Origin: Photorhabdus luminescens subsp. luminescens
GTDB taxonomy: Bacteria > Pseudomonadota > Gammaproteobacteria > Enterobacterales > Enterobacteriaceae
Reading direction: 5' to 3'
Length of the DNA: 64,000 nt
Assembly: GCF_001083805.1 (NCBI RefSeq)
Contig: NZ_JXSK01000001.1
Span: 124,001 to 188,000 of the forward strand
The notes beneath the pieces are model-generated. The model was not told the origin of the DNA. It ran no database searches and saw only the letters and a list, made by a program, of their open reading frames with translations. Shown one piece after another: positions 18,270 to 27,098 of this stretch; the first letter of the stretch is position 1, and every line of letters starts with the position of its first letter. The position numbers were made by a program, and so were the translations under genes.

Positions 18270-19648
18270 ATTTCTTTTATTTTCCCTAGTTGCGGCAAAA
18301 TACGATTCAACTTATCAAATGTTTCCTGATACTCTTTTTCAGCAATGCTGTCGGCAACGATTCCGCCACCGGCCCAGCAATATATTTTTTCTTTCTCCGT
18401 TAAGAGGGTACGAATGGTGATATTGCTATCCATTGTGCCACAGAAACTAATATAGCCAATTGAACCACAATATCCATGTCGGCGGTGAGGTTCAAGCTCT
18501 TCTATTATTTCCATCGCTCTGATTTTAGGAGCTCCAGTAATAGAACCGCCGGGAAAACAGGCACGTAATAGATCCGTAGCATGTTGTTCATTTGGCAATG
18601 TTGCGGTGATTGTGCTAACCAGATGATGAACGGCAGGGAATTGTTCAACCATAAATAATTCAGGCACTTTCACTGACCCCGGTGTGGCTACCCGGCCAAT
18701 ATCATTACGCAGTAAATCGACGATCATCAAATTCTCGGCTTGGTCTTTTTTCGAAGCTGCTAGTTTTTCAGCTTGCAGGGCGTCCTTTTCTGTATCATCT
18801 AAGCGCGGTAATGTTCCCTTAATCGGGCGAGTTTGAATTTGTTTATTTTCCAGCAGTAAGAAACGTTCAGGAGAGACACTGATAACGCTGTTTTCCGGTA
18901 AACGAATAAAAGCTGAAAAAGGTGCGCGGTTGCCCTCATTAAGTTTTATGAATGCTTGCCATTCGTCTCCTTGGTAATCAGCGCAAAATCGCTGTGCCAG
19001 GTTAACTTGATAACAATCACCACTTAACAGATATTGATGAATGCAGTTAATTTTCTCATTATATTGTTTGGCGCTCATATTTGACTGCCATTCACTGGTC
19101 AACGTAAAAGCTGCTTTTGGTGAAAGTTGGTGAGAAGTTTGGTGAGAAGTAAGCCAGTTCAGGCGCGCATCAACATCACTGTAACTGAATAAAATCACCT
19201 CTTTTTTGTGATGATCAACAATCAGCGCCCAGTCATAAATACCCATTGCCATGTCTGGAAATGACAGCTCATTTGTGGCTTGTGATGGTAATTCTTCAAT
19301 ATAGCGCCCAAGGTCATATCCCCATAAGCCTAGTGCGCCACCCTGAAATGGCAAATTAGGATCAGGTTTTGCCGTAATATTTAATTTCTCTAGCTGTCTT
19401 TTTAGCAGGTAAAAGGGATCTTCCTCAGTAATATAGCTATCGCCATTTTCATTTATTTCAGTTGATTTATCATGACTGAGTAATGTTATCCGTGGCTCTG
19501 CAACCAGAATATCAAACCGATTATGAGGATGGTCGGCAGAACCAGAATGGAGCAGCATTGCCCAAGACTGGTTTGAAATCGGCGCGAAATAGTTGATGGC
19601 AGCGTCTGGTTGATAGGGTAATTGCCGTTTTTGTAGTGAAATACTCAT
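18266..19648 (-). CDS. pabB: Aminodeoxychorismate synthase component 1
   Basis: With PabA it converts chorismate and glutamine to 4-amino-4-deoxychorismate, the precursor of p-aminobenzoate and folate. It has 460 residues (E. coli 453). The chorismate-binding domain fills the C-terminal two thirds: SGDCYQVNLAQRF, the catalytic-loop sequence TRPIKGTLPR with its active-site Lys, LMIVDLLRNDIGRVA, and CFPGGSITGAPKIRAMEIIEELEP. The PIKG Lys distinguishes PabB from TrpE. It is divergent from yoaH, as in E. coli, and coupled to nudL. Confidence 0.96.
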   Translation of the reverse strand: MSISLQKRQLPYQPDAAINYFAPISNQSWAMLLHSGSADHPHNRFDILVAEPRITLLSHDKSTEINENGDSYITEEDPFYLLKRQLEKLNITAKPDPNLPFQGGALGLWGYDLGRYIEELPSQATNELSFPDMAMGIYDWALIVDHHKKEVILFSYSDVDARLNWLTSHQTSHQLSPKAAFTLTSEWQSNMSAKQYNEKINCIHQYLLSGDCYQVNLAQRFCADYQGDEWQAFIKLNEGNRAPFSAFIRLPENSVISVSPERFLLLENKQIQTRPIKGTLPRLDDTEKDALQAEKLAASKKDQAENLMIVDLLRNDIGRVATPGSVKVPELFMVEQFPAVHHLVSTITATLPNEQHATDLLRACFPGGSITGAPKIRAMEIIEELEPHRRHGYCGSIGYISFCGTMDSNITIRTLLTEKEKIYCWAGGGIVADSIAEKEYQETFDKLNRILPQLGKIKEI

Positions 19649-19787
19649 AATGGTGTTGATTTAGCAGTTGTAATGCAAAAGTTAGTCTTGATTTTAGTCC
19701 TTACAGATTAACATAGAAATCCATTCCTTACTTGCGCTAAAAATCGCTATACTCCTCGGCATAGATCACTTTATAGAGGTTATTATC

Positions 19788-19967
19788 ATGTTTTCAGATA
19801 TGCCAACTTTATCCCATCAGGAACAGCAATTAGCAGTAGAAAAAATTCAACAATTGATGGTTGAAGGAATGAGCAGTGGGGAAGCGATTGCGTTGGTTGC
19901 ACAAGAAATTCGTGAACAGCATCGAGGAAAAGAGCAGGTTAATGTAGTGTTTGATGATGAAAAATGA
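19788..19967 (+). CDS. yoaH: UPF0181 protein YoaH
   Basis: A 59-residue protein starting [19 protein letters not shown] and ending NVVFDDEK. The pattern (helical, with [19 protein letters not shown] in the middle) and length match E. coli YoaH, and the position divergent from pabB is conserved. A ribosome-binding site AGAGG lies about 10 bases before the ATG. Function unknown. It is too short to stand out as an open frame, but family and context support it well. Confidence 0.9.
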   Translation: MFSDMPTLSHQEQQLAVEKIQQLMVEGMSSGEAIALVAQEIREQHRGKEQVNVVFDDEK

Positions 19968-20074
19968 ACATAATTAAATTATTTATTTAACAATAATCAC
20001 ACATTTATTTCACTTGGCATGTTAGGTTAGCTCCATATTTAATCTCTTATTTTGAGATATTAACGGGAGGTAGT

Positions 20075-20449
20075 ATGAAAGCATGTCATGTCATTAACAG
20101 CGTTGGTCTATCGGGCGCCGCACTTTTGCTCACGGTTTCATTCACAGTGTCTGCTGTATCGGAGAACAAACGTGTTGATAAATTTATTTCTTGCGATAAT
20201 TTAACCAAATCGCAAATTGCCGCTCAAGTAAAGCGTGATTTTCTGCAAAACCGTATTAACCATTGGTCAGAAGACAGAAAGCAGTTGGGAACGTCTAAAC
20301 CCGTGGTGTGGATAAAGGCAGAAAATATTACTGGCGATAAAGATATATTAAAAATTCCGCTGACTGTTCGTGGTTCTAAGCGTGACAAAGATTACCGTGT
20401 TGTCGTTGATTGTCAGCAAAATACGATTAGCTATAGCGAATTGAAATAA
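20075..20449 (+). CDS. yebF: YebF-family secreted protein
   Basis: 124 residues with an N-terminal signal peptide (MKACHVINSVGLSGAALLLTVSF..., cut near VSA-VSE). The mature part matches E. coli YebF: IAAQVKRDFLQNRINHWSEDR, PVVWIKAENI and PLTVRGSKRDKDYRVVVDC, with two cysteines (in ISCDN and VVDCQQ) that form a disulphide in the family. E. coli YebF reaches the periplasm by Sec and then the medium through porins; its function is not settled. GGGAGG lies 7 bases before the ATG. The gene is monocistronic and followed by an ERIC element. Confidence 0.88.
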   Translation: MKACHVINSVGLSGAALLLTVSFTVSAVSENKRVDKFISCDNLTKSQIAAQVKRDFLQNRINHWSEDRKQLGTSKPVVWIKAENITGDKDILKIPLTVRGSKRDKDYRVVVDCQQNTISYSELK

Positions 20450-21601
<1,152 letters not shown>

Positions 21602-21608
21602 TTGGATA

Positions 21609-21632
21609 TAACCACCGGTTATCCGGTGGTTA
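21609..21632. terminator. Hairpin between convergent pip and holE
   Basis: Perfect 10-bp stem TAACCACCGG / CCGGTGGTTA with loop TTAT, 7 bases after the pip stop and 18 bases beyond the holE stop. It lacks a long T-run, so termination strength is unclear; the position fits a shared terminator. Confidence 0.55.
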
Positions 21633-21650
21633 CCCATGCTTACTGGTTGA

Positions 21651-21881
21651 TCAGCGGTTTTTGGGTTCGTAGGGTAAGCGGGAAAATTGTTTGGATAATT
21701 GGCGATAATGTACTAAACGTTGTTGAAAATATTGCCGCAGATGCTCGGGTTGTTCTTGTTCAACTGTATCGGGAAGTACTGGCATATTGTAACGTTCCTT
21801 AAAAGCTACACCGGAGGCTGCCAAGTCAGCATTCACTTTATCCATATCCTCTGTGGAAAGCTCGGCCAGATTATGTTTCAT
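21651..21881 (-). CDS. holE: DNA polymerase III subunit theta
   Basis: Small core subunit that binds and stabilises the epsilon proofreading exonuclease. The start ATG at 21881 gives [20 protein letters not shown], 76 residues as in E. coli HolE, and [32 protein letters not shown] and SRLPYEPK are nearly identical to it. An ATG five codons upstream (21896) is less likely. The neighbourhood with yobA-yebZ-yebY also matches E. coli. Confidence 0.94.
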   Translation of the reverse strand: MKHNLAELSTEDMDKVNADLAASGVAFKERYNMPVLPDTVEQEQPEHLRQYFQQRLVHYRQLSKQFSRLPYEPKNR

Positions 21882-21966
21882 AAGTGTCTCTCTCATTCAC
21901 AAAGCGATAAAACTAATCCAGACAGGTTTTTCTGGCAAGGTCTGAATTGATTATTTTATAAATATA

Positions 21967-22069
21967 AATAATATTCATTATCATTAAATATCAAAATTCT
22001 TTGATGGAGATTATTTTGTAAATGTAATTCATTTTCATTTAAATATATTAAATGAGATTCATTTTCATT
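21967..22069 (+). promoter_or_regulatory. Cluster of three Fur-box-like sites upstream of ftnA
   Basis: Three 19-base sites share the end TTCATTnTCATT: 21967-21985 (AATAATATTCATTATCATT), 22021-22039 (AATGTAATTCATTTTCATT) and 22051-22069 (AATGAGATTCATTTTCATT). The last two are exactly 30 bases apart. In E. coli, iron-bound Fur activates ftnA from an array of upstream sites by displacing H-NS; the layout here suggests the same. The whole stretch from holE to ftnA (21,882-22,195) is extremely AT-rich and holds no gene. Confidence 0.55.
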
Positions 22070-22195
22070 TTTTTATTGAAAAATATATTTATATTTCAAC
22101 GTGATATATATATTTAATTTATTTTCTCTTATTGGGTTTTATTATTTTGATTTAATTGGCATAATACAGGGGAATTAATGACTGGAGTATCCATT

Positions 22196-22699
22196 ATGTT
22201 AAACCAAGAAATGATTAATAAATTAAATGAGCAGATGAATCTGGAGTTCTATTCTGCGAATTTATATCTGCAAATGAGTGCATGGTGCAGTGAACAAGGG
22301 TTGCCAGGCGCCGCTGCGTTTTTTAAATCACACTCCCAGGAAGAAATGCAGCATATGCATCGCTTGTTTGATTATCTGAGTGATACAGGTGCAATGCCGC
22401 GTTTGGGACAAATTGATGCGCCTACGGCCGATTATAAATCTATAACCCATGTCCTCAATAGCACTTATGCACACGAGAAGTTCATTACTGCCGAAATTAA
22501 TAAACTTGCTCATTTGGCGATAACCACGCAAGATTATTCTACTTTTAACTTTCTGCAATGGTATGTAGCAGAACAGCATGAAGAAGAGAAATTGTTTAAA
22601 TCTATCCTTGATAAATTGGATATGGTTGGTGAGGATGGTAAGGCACTTTTCCTATTAGATAAAGATCTGAAAGGTCTGGCTGCTGCAAATCCTGTCTAA
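22196..22699 (+). CDS. ftnA: Bacterial non-heme ferritin
   Basis: Forms a 24-subunit shell that oxidises and stores iron. The ATG at 22196 gives [20 protein letters not shown] and 167 residues (E. coli 165). The ferroxidase ligands Glu17, Glu50 and His53 are in place ([19 protein letters not shown]), with further Glu ligands in YAHEKF and the QHEEEK helix. An in-frame ATG six codons upstream is unlikely. It is a single gene behind a Fur-like array, with a GC-rich inverted repeat (CCGCAG at 22718, CTGCGG at 22758) and T-rich stretch after the stop as a possible terminator. Confidence 0.96.
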   Translation: MLNQEMINKLNEQMNLEFYSANLYLQMSAWCSEQGLPGAAAFFKSHSQEEMQHMHRLFDYLSDTGAMPRLGQIDAPTADYKSITHVLNSTYAHEKFITAEINKLAHLAITTQDYSTFNFLQWYVAEQHEEEKLFKSILDKLDMVGEDGKALFLLDKDLKGLAAANPV

Positions 22700-22894
22700 T
22701 GAAGCGGAATTAATTAGCCGCAGTAGTCGCAATAACTTTAGGTATTTAAAGTCAATGCTGCGGTTTTCCTTTATTTTTGCGCGATAGTTCACAAGACGAA
22801 ATTCTCATTGTAAGTTATCGCAGATAAAATAACTCTTTTGATATAAAATGATGACAATTTATAGAGATTCATTTGAAAATTAAGAGGTTATTTG

Positions 22895-23281
22895 ATGACC
22901 ATTAGCGCAATCCGCTCTTTTTGCCGAAAATTATCTGCTTTAATTGTTCTTTTTGTTGGCATATCTTGCCAGCAGGCTTTGGCCCATGCGCATTTGACAG
23001 AACAAATTCCGGCAGAAGATACTACTGTAGAAAATACACCGCAGGTAATCACGCTGGGCTTTTCTGAAGGTATTGAACTGAATTTTAGTAAAGTAAAAGT
23101 GATTGGCCCGGAAAATAGACCCATTAAAACCGGAAAATTGAAGCTTGATCCGGCAACTAATACAAAGCTGATTCTTCCTATCGAAGATAAACTAACGACA
23201 GGGAGATATGATGTTAACTGGAGCGTGGTCTCTGTTGATGGGCATAAGACCAAAGGTGTCTATAGCTTTACAGTGAAATAA
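22895..23281 (+). CDS. yobA: CopC-family periplasmic protein YobA
   Basis: 128 residues. A signal peptide (about residues 1-28, ending QQALA-HAHL) leaves a mature N-terminus that begins with His, the copper ligand typical of CopC proteins (HAHLTEQIPAEDT). The end VVSVDGHKTKGVYSFTV carries the second conserved Asp/His pair. CopC proteins bind Cu2+ in the periplasm. The stop overlaps the start of yebZ by one base (TAATG). The ATG at 22895 follows AAGAGG. Confidence 0.92.
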   Translation: MTISAIRSFCRKLSALIVLFVGISCQQALAHAHLTEQIPAEDTTVENTPQVITLGFSEGIELNFSKVKVIGPENRPIKTGKLKLDPATNTKLILPIEDKLTTGRYDVNWSVVSVDGHKTKGVYSFTVK

Positions 23282-24177
23282 TGATGTCTCTGGCGGCGTT
23301 GTATATTCTTTGTCGCTTCACCCATTTTGTGGCAGTTATGTTACTGTTTGGTTTTAGCGTATTTACTGCCATCCTGGTTCCTGAGCGTTTATCTGTTCTG
23401 ATTGATGCGCGCCTTCGTTTAGGGGTAATTATCAGTACCGTTGTGACATTAATAACAACTATTGGATGGTTGGCAATTCAAGCGGGAATAATGGGTGATG
23501 GCTGGCAGGATATTTATAATCTAGAAATCTGGCTGGCAGTACTGGGAACAACTTTTGGTAAAGTTTGGCAATGGCAAATACTGATTTCAATAGTTGCTAC
23601 GGGGTTTTTGTTTATCAGTAAACAAAAAGTCAGAAATATTCTGATGTTAATCAGTTCTACTGTTTTACTCTCCTGCCATGCCTTTATGGGCCATTCGGTA
23701 ATGCATGATGGGATAACAGGTATTTTTTCTCAGATTAATCAGGTAATTCACTTGGTGAGTGTTGGGTATTGGTTTGGTGGATTATGGCCCTTTTTGCTAT
23801 GCCTGCAATTTTTACGGATACACAATGAATCGGCTATAGGGTTAGATAAACAGATTATGATTTCTATGATGCGCTTTTCCACATATGGTCATGTTGCTGT
23901 AACCCTGATTATTATGACTGGCATCATAAGCAGCTTAATTTTGCTGCCGAACTGGCCGAAATACAGTGGCAGTGAGTATCAATCCATGCTATGGCTGAAG
24001 ATAGCTCTGGTGGCGGGTATGGTGATGCTTGCATTAATTAACCGCTATATCCTGGTTCCTAAATTGAAGCAACCTGGCCGCTATCAATTGTTGATTGTCA
24101 ATAGTTGGGTTGAAATTATTCTCGGAGCATTGGTTTTATTATGTGTTGCTGTTTTTGCTACTTATCAACCGATTTGA
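23281..24177 (+). CDS. yebZ: CopD-family inner membrane protein YebZ
   Basis: 298-residue membrane protein with about eight helices, partner of the CopC-like YobA; together they are thought to move copper across the inner membrane. Conserved His residues lie in helices: CRFTHFVAVMLLFG near the N-terminus, SCHAFMGHSVMHDG, and VIHLVSVGYWFGGLWP. It is translated by overlap with yobA. The E. coli order yobA-yebZ-yebY is kept, but here a truncated ERIC copy separates yebZ from yebY. Confidence 0.92.
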   Translation: MMSLAALYILCRFTHFVAVMLLFGFSVFTAILVPERLSVLIDARLRLGVIISTVVTLITTIGWLAIQAGIMGDGWQDIYNLEIWLAVLGTTFGKVWQWQILISIVATGFLFISKQKVRNILMLISSTVLLSCHAFMGHSVMHDGITGIFSQINQVIHLVSVGYWFGGLWPFLLCLQFLRIHNESAIGLDKQIMISMMRFSTYGHVAVTLIIMTGIISSLILLPNWPKYSGSEYQSMLWLKIALVAGMVMLALINRYILVPKLKQPGRYQLLIVNSWVEIILGALVLLCVAVFATYQPI

Positions 24178-24187
24178 TTTTCTTAAC

Positions 24188-24260
24188 TATATCCTGTGGA
24201 TTTCAAGATGTATCGCGACGGCAAGAGAGCGAATCCCTGGGAGCATAGCTAACTATGTGA
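24188..24260 (+). repeat. ERIC element 3 (truncated, 73 bp)
   Basis: Matches the first 73 bases of the full ERIC copies (from TATATCCTGTGGATTTC to GCATAGCTAACTATGTGA) and then diverges at 24261. The right half with its TGACCGGGGTGAG... arm is missing. It lies inside the yebZ-yebY gap. Confidence 0.85.
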
Positions 24261-24303
24261 AAAGATCCACTTCGCTCGTTTTTATATCTACCTTGGTAAC
24301 TTT

Positions 24304-24645
24304 ATGAAACGTTTACTTTTATTACTTCCCTTGTTTTGTCTCTCTTTTCAAAGTATTGCTGCGCCGATTGAAACGGTGAGTAAGCTACAATTTGGTGATA
24401 AATGGGCATTTACACGGGAGGAAGTGATGTTGGATTGCAGAGCAAATAAGGCTCTGTTTGTGATTAATCCAAGTACGCTAGTGCAATATCCATTGAACGA
24501 TATAGCTACAGAGATGATGAAGGTAGGGAAGGTGAATGCTAAGCCTTTGGATATTATTTTATTGGATGATGGTAAAAATCCGACTCAAAAAATGAGCATA
24601 GAGCCATTCCAACAAGCAGCTTTAGCATTGTGCGATAAAAGATAA
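24304..24645 (+). CDS. yebY: DUF2511 periplasmic protein YebY
   Basis: 113 residues with a signal peptide ([23 protein letters not shown]). The mature domain matches E. coli YebY, with two cysteines ([14 protein letters not shown] and ALCDKR at the end) that could form a disulphide. It is the third gene of the conserved yobA-yebZ-yebY set, linked to copper in other enterobacteria; function unproven. The ERIC fragment upstream may disturb co-transcription. SdsR follows. Confidence 0.9.
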   Translation: MKRLLLLLPLFCLSFQSIAAPIETVSKLQFGDKWAFTREEVMLDCRANKALFVINPSTLVQYPLNDIATEMMKVGKVNAKPLDIILLDDGKNPTQKMSIEPFQQAALALCDKR

Positions 24646-24756
24646 TGTCATTGAGTAAGCGATAGCGTCTATTTGGCTTAATGGAAGATGTTGTTTTTGA
24701 TTATTTATTATCCAAAAAGTTGGTAAAATGCAAGTATGTCAACTACGCTTTAAATT

Positions 24757-24851
24757 GTAAGTTGTTTTACGTCTCAATGACACTTTTAGCGCACGGCTCT
24801 TAAGAGCCATTTTCCCTAGGCCGAGTAGAGGAGTCAACTCGGCCTTTTTTT
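24757..24851 (+). ncRNA. sdsR: SdsR (RyeB) small RNA
   Basis: Hfq-dependent, sigma-S-controlled small RNA. The body ACTTTTAGCGCACGGCTC ... AAGAGCCATTTTCCCT is nearly identical to E. coli SdsR, including the GGCTCTTAAGAGCC hairpin, and it ends in a perfect terminator AGGCCGAGT / ACTCGGCC plus T7. The 5' end is placed at 24757 because GTAA...TTAC forms a first hairpin there and a sigma-S-type -10, CTACGCT, ends 8 bases upstream. Known E. coli targets include ompD/tolC-type and mutS mRNAs. The neighbours yebY and yebV are the same in E. coli, where the RyeA antisense RNA lies opposite; I cannot judge RyeA here. Confidence 0.88.
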
Positions 24852-24870
24852 GTCACAAGTTTTGTGGACA

Positions 24871-25113
24871 TCAGGCCACCCTCATAACCCATGCATGTTT
24901 TTGTCTGTCATAATGTTTTCTGTAGAGAAGAATGTGTTTGTCGTTTAGTAAGGCGGGAATACTTGTGTGCTCATCCCATCCATCTAACTGCATACAAAGT
25001 TCGCGGTCGGAATTACAAGGAATGCTAATGGTGATATCGTCCTCTTCGGAAGGTAAAGAGAGAATCGCATCATCAATTTCGTAGCTGGAAATTCTTAATT
25101 TTGTCTGGTTCAT
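24871..25113 (-). CDS. yebV: Conserved protein YebV
   Basis: 80-residue cytoplasmic protein of unknown function, matching E. coli YebV: KLRISSYEIDDAILS, ISIPCNSDRELCMQLDGWDE, TSIPALLND and HAWVMRVA. In E. coli yebW and pphA stand between yebV and sdsR; both are absent here. It faces SdsR, whose terminator ends 19 bases away. Confidence 0.88.
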   Translation of the reverse strand: MNQTKLRISSYEIDDAILSLPSEEDDITISIPCNSDRELCMQLDGWDEHTSIPALLNDKHILLYRKHYDRQKHAWVMRVA

Positions 25114-25778
25114 GATTATTCCTTAACTTTTAGATAACAGGTAAGACCAGTGTGGCCATCATTGAGGATAGATCAAATAGCTGAGATTTCCAGTAATAAT
25201 ATTTTCTGTGTTGGATAATCGGTAGATGATATTGCTGTTATAATTATCCGTTCTAAAACTTACTCTTGTCATATTGCTTTTTTTATCTTTGTCATTCTTT
25301 GACCTTTTATACATTCAGTAGGAAATATTTATTTGGTGTGGTAGTAAGGATTAAAAGTGTTAGGGATGGAGTGGTAAATGCAATAATTCTACAGATAAAT
25401 TGTTTGAATGTTTTGTTTTTTACTACACAGCGAGTCAACTCTCAAATGAAAGGGGCTAATGAGCGACACTGTTATCGGATAATTGATCTTTATAATTGTG
25501 GAAAAGTTCAATTTGATTTTATTGTATGAGGGCATAGCGATGCTGACAGTGAATCATATTTGTACTGGTTGCACCTTTGATAATGTTTTGGTGAGTAGTG
25601 TGATATCTCACAAGCCTTTACCAGTACTCAATAAATATAATTAAAGAATATCTTATTAAAGACAGTAAAAAATTTACGTCGGTGTGACAGACTGTTAACC
25701 TTATTGTTATGGGCATTTGATATTTTTTTGATATAAAAATAGAGATGCGTTTTGTGAATTTCATCGGATAGGTCAATT
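25114..25778. other. Region without confident genes between yebV and msrC
   Basis: About 665 AT-rich bases. It must hold the yebV promoter (left) and the msrC promoter (right). An 87-codon frame (25266-25529) and a 34-codon frame (25540-25644) exist on the plus strand, but neither resembles a known protein. In E. coli yebS, yebT and rsmF occupy the corresponding stretch; no remains of them are seen. Confidence 0.4.
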
Positions 25779-26276
25779 ATGAATAAAAATGAGTTCTATC
25801 GGGAGCTTACGGGGGACTTAAAAGCTCTGTTGTCTGGTGAGTATGACTTAATAGCGACGCTGGCTAATGCCAGTGCATTGTTGTATGAACGCTTGCATGA
25901 CGTTAACTGGGTTGGCTTTTACCTGATTGATGGTGATACGTTGGTGTTAGGGCCATTTCAGGGAAAAGTTGCTTGTGTCAGAATACCTGTTGGCAAGGGG
26001 GTATGCGGAACGGCTGTATTGGAAAAACGCACCCAGCGTGTTGATGATGTTCATGCGTTCCCAGGTCATATTGCCTGCGATGCTGCTAGTAACGCTGAAA
26101 TTGTGTTGCCGTTGATCGTGAGCGGTAGAGTCATCGGTGTATTGGATATTGATAGTACGGTCTTTAATAGGTTCGACGAGAAAGACGAATTTGGCTTACA
26201 AGCCCTTATTGATGGGCTTTGCGCTCATTTAGAACAGTGCGTTGTGCCTAAATATGTTGAATTGAATGTAACTTAA
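25779..26276 (+). CDS. msrC: Free methionine-(R)-sulfoxide reductase
   Basis: 165-residue GAF-domain enzyme that reduces free methionine-R-sulfoxide. The three conserved cysteines are at residues 66, 76 and 100 (VACVRIPVGKGVCGTAV and GHIACDAASNAEIVLP), and the substrate-site sequences NWVGFYL and GVLDIDS are present. It matches E. coli MsrC (YebR). It is followed by proQ in the same direction (95-base gap), the usual order msrC-proQ-prc-htpX. Confidence 0.94.
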   Translation: MNKNEFYRELTGDLKALLSGEYDLIATLANASALLYERLHDVNWVGFYLIDGDTLVLGPFQGKVACVRIPVGKGVCGTAVLEKRTQRVDDVHAFPGHIACDAASNAEIVLPLIVSGRVIGVLDIDSTVFNRFDEKDEFGLQALIDGLCAHLEQCVVPKYVELNVT

Positions 26277-26371
26277 CATATGGATAACGTGGCATTTATC
26301 AGCAACGCTATTATAATGACGCCAGTTCATGCCTATGCTGGTTGGCAAAACCGTTGTAATCAGGAAATTTC

Positions 26372-27079
26372 ATGGAAAATCAACCTAAGTTGAATAGTAG
26401 TAAAGAGATTATTGCTTTTTTAGCTGAGCGTTTCCCGCTCTGTTTCGTCGCAGAAGGTGAAGCTCGTCCTTTAAAGATCGGTATTTTTCAAGATATCGTT
26501 GAACGTATTCAGGACGAAGAGTGTTTAAGTAAAACACAACTGCGCTCCGCCTTACGCCTGTACACATCAAGTTGGCGCTATCTGTATGGTGTTAAAGAAG
26601 GCGCACAGCGTGTTGACCTTGATGGTAATTCGTGCGGTGAACTGGAAGCGGAACATATTGAGCACGCTCTTCAGCAACTGACTGAAGCCAAAGCACGGGT
26701 TCAGGCACAGCGTGCAGAGCAAAGAGCTAAAAAACGTGAAGCTGAAAATACGACTGCTGGTGAAAAAAATGAACGGCCCATAGCCAAGAAACCAGCGCCT
26801 CGTCGCCGTGCTGACAATACTGAGGGGGAAAAACGGCAGCAACAACCACGCCAACAAAAACGCCCTCAGCAAGCACGTAAGCCAGTTGCTCAACCTGCTC
26901 AACCTGCACCTACTCAGATTGTCGATGTTTCATCGCTGAAAATTGGTCAGGAAATTAAAGTAAGAGTGGGTAAAAGCTCAGTGGATGCTTCTGTGCTTGA
27001 AATCGCCAAAGATGGCATACGAGTGCAATTGCCTTCCGGTTTGGCAATGATTGTACGCGCAGAACATTTACAGTTCTGA
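26372..27079 (+). CDS. proQ: RNA chaperone ProQ
   Basis: Global RNA-binding protein that binds 3' ends of many mRNAs and small RNAs. It has 235 residues (E. coli 232). The N-terminal FinO-like domain (about 1-120) contains [22 protein letters not shown] and [16 protein letters not shown] basic, Gln/Arg-rich flexible linker (about 121-180, [23 protein letters not shown]) leads to the C-terminal Tudor-like domain, [14 protein letters not shown] ... [16 protein letters not shown]. prc starts 20 bases after its stop, so the two are likely one operon. Confidence 0.96.
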   Translation: MENQPKLNSSKEIIAFLAERFPLCFVAEGEARPLKIGIFQDIVERIQDEECLSKTQLRSALRLYTSSWRYLYGVKEGAQRVDLDGNSCGELEAEHIEHALQQLTEAKARVQAQRAEQRAKKREAENTTAGEKNERPIAKKPAPRRRADNTEGEKRQQQPRQQKRPQQARKPVAQPAQPAPTQIVDVSSLKIGQEIKVRVGKSSVDASVLEIAKDGIRVQLPSGLAMIVRAEHLQF

Positions 27080-27098
27080 TACGGAGGCCAACCTGGGC

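Noticed and set aside
25266-25529. 87-codon plus-strand frame between yebV and msrC
   Set aside because: Non-ATG start, low-complexity AT-rich sequence and no recognisable domain; likely chance.
25540-25644. 34-codon frame MLTVNHICTGCTFDNVL... with a GAGGG-like site upstream
   Set aside because: Possible small protein with two cysteines, but no family or context supports it; too short to claim.
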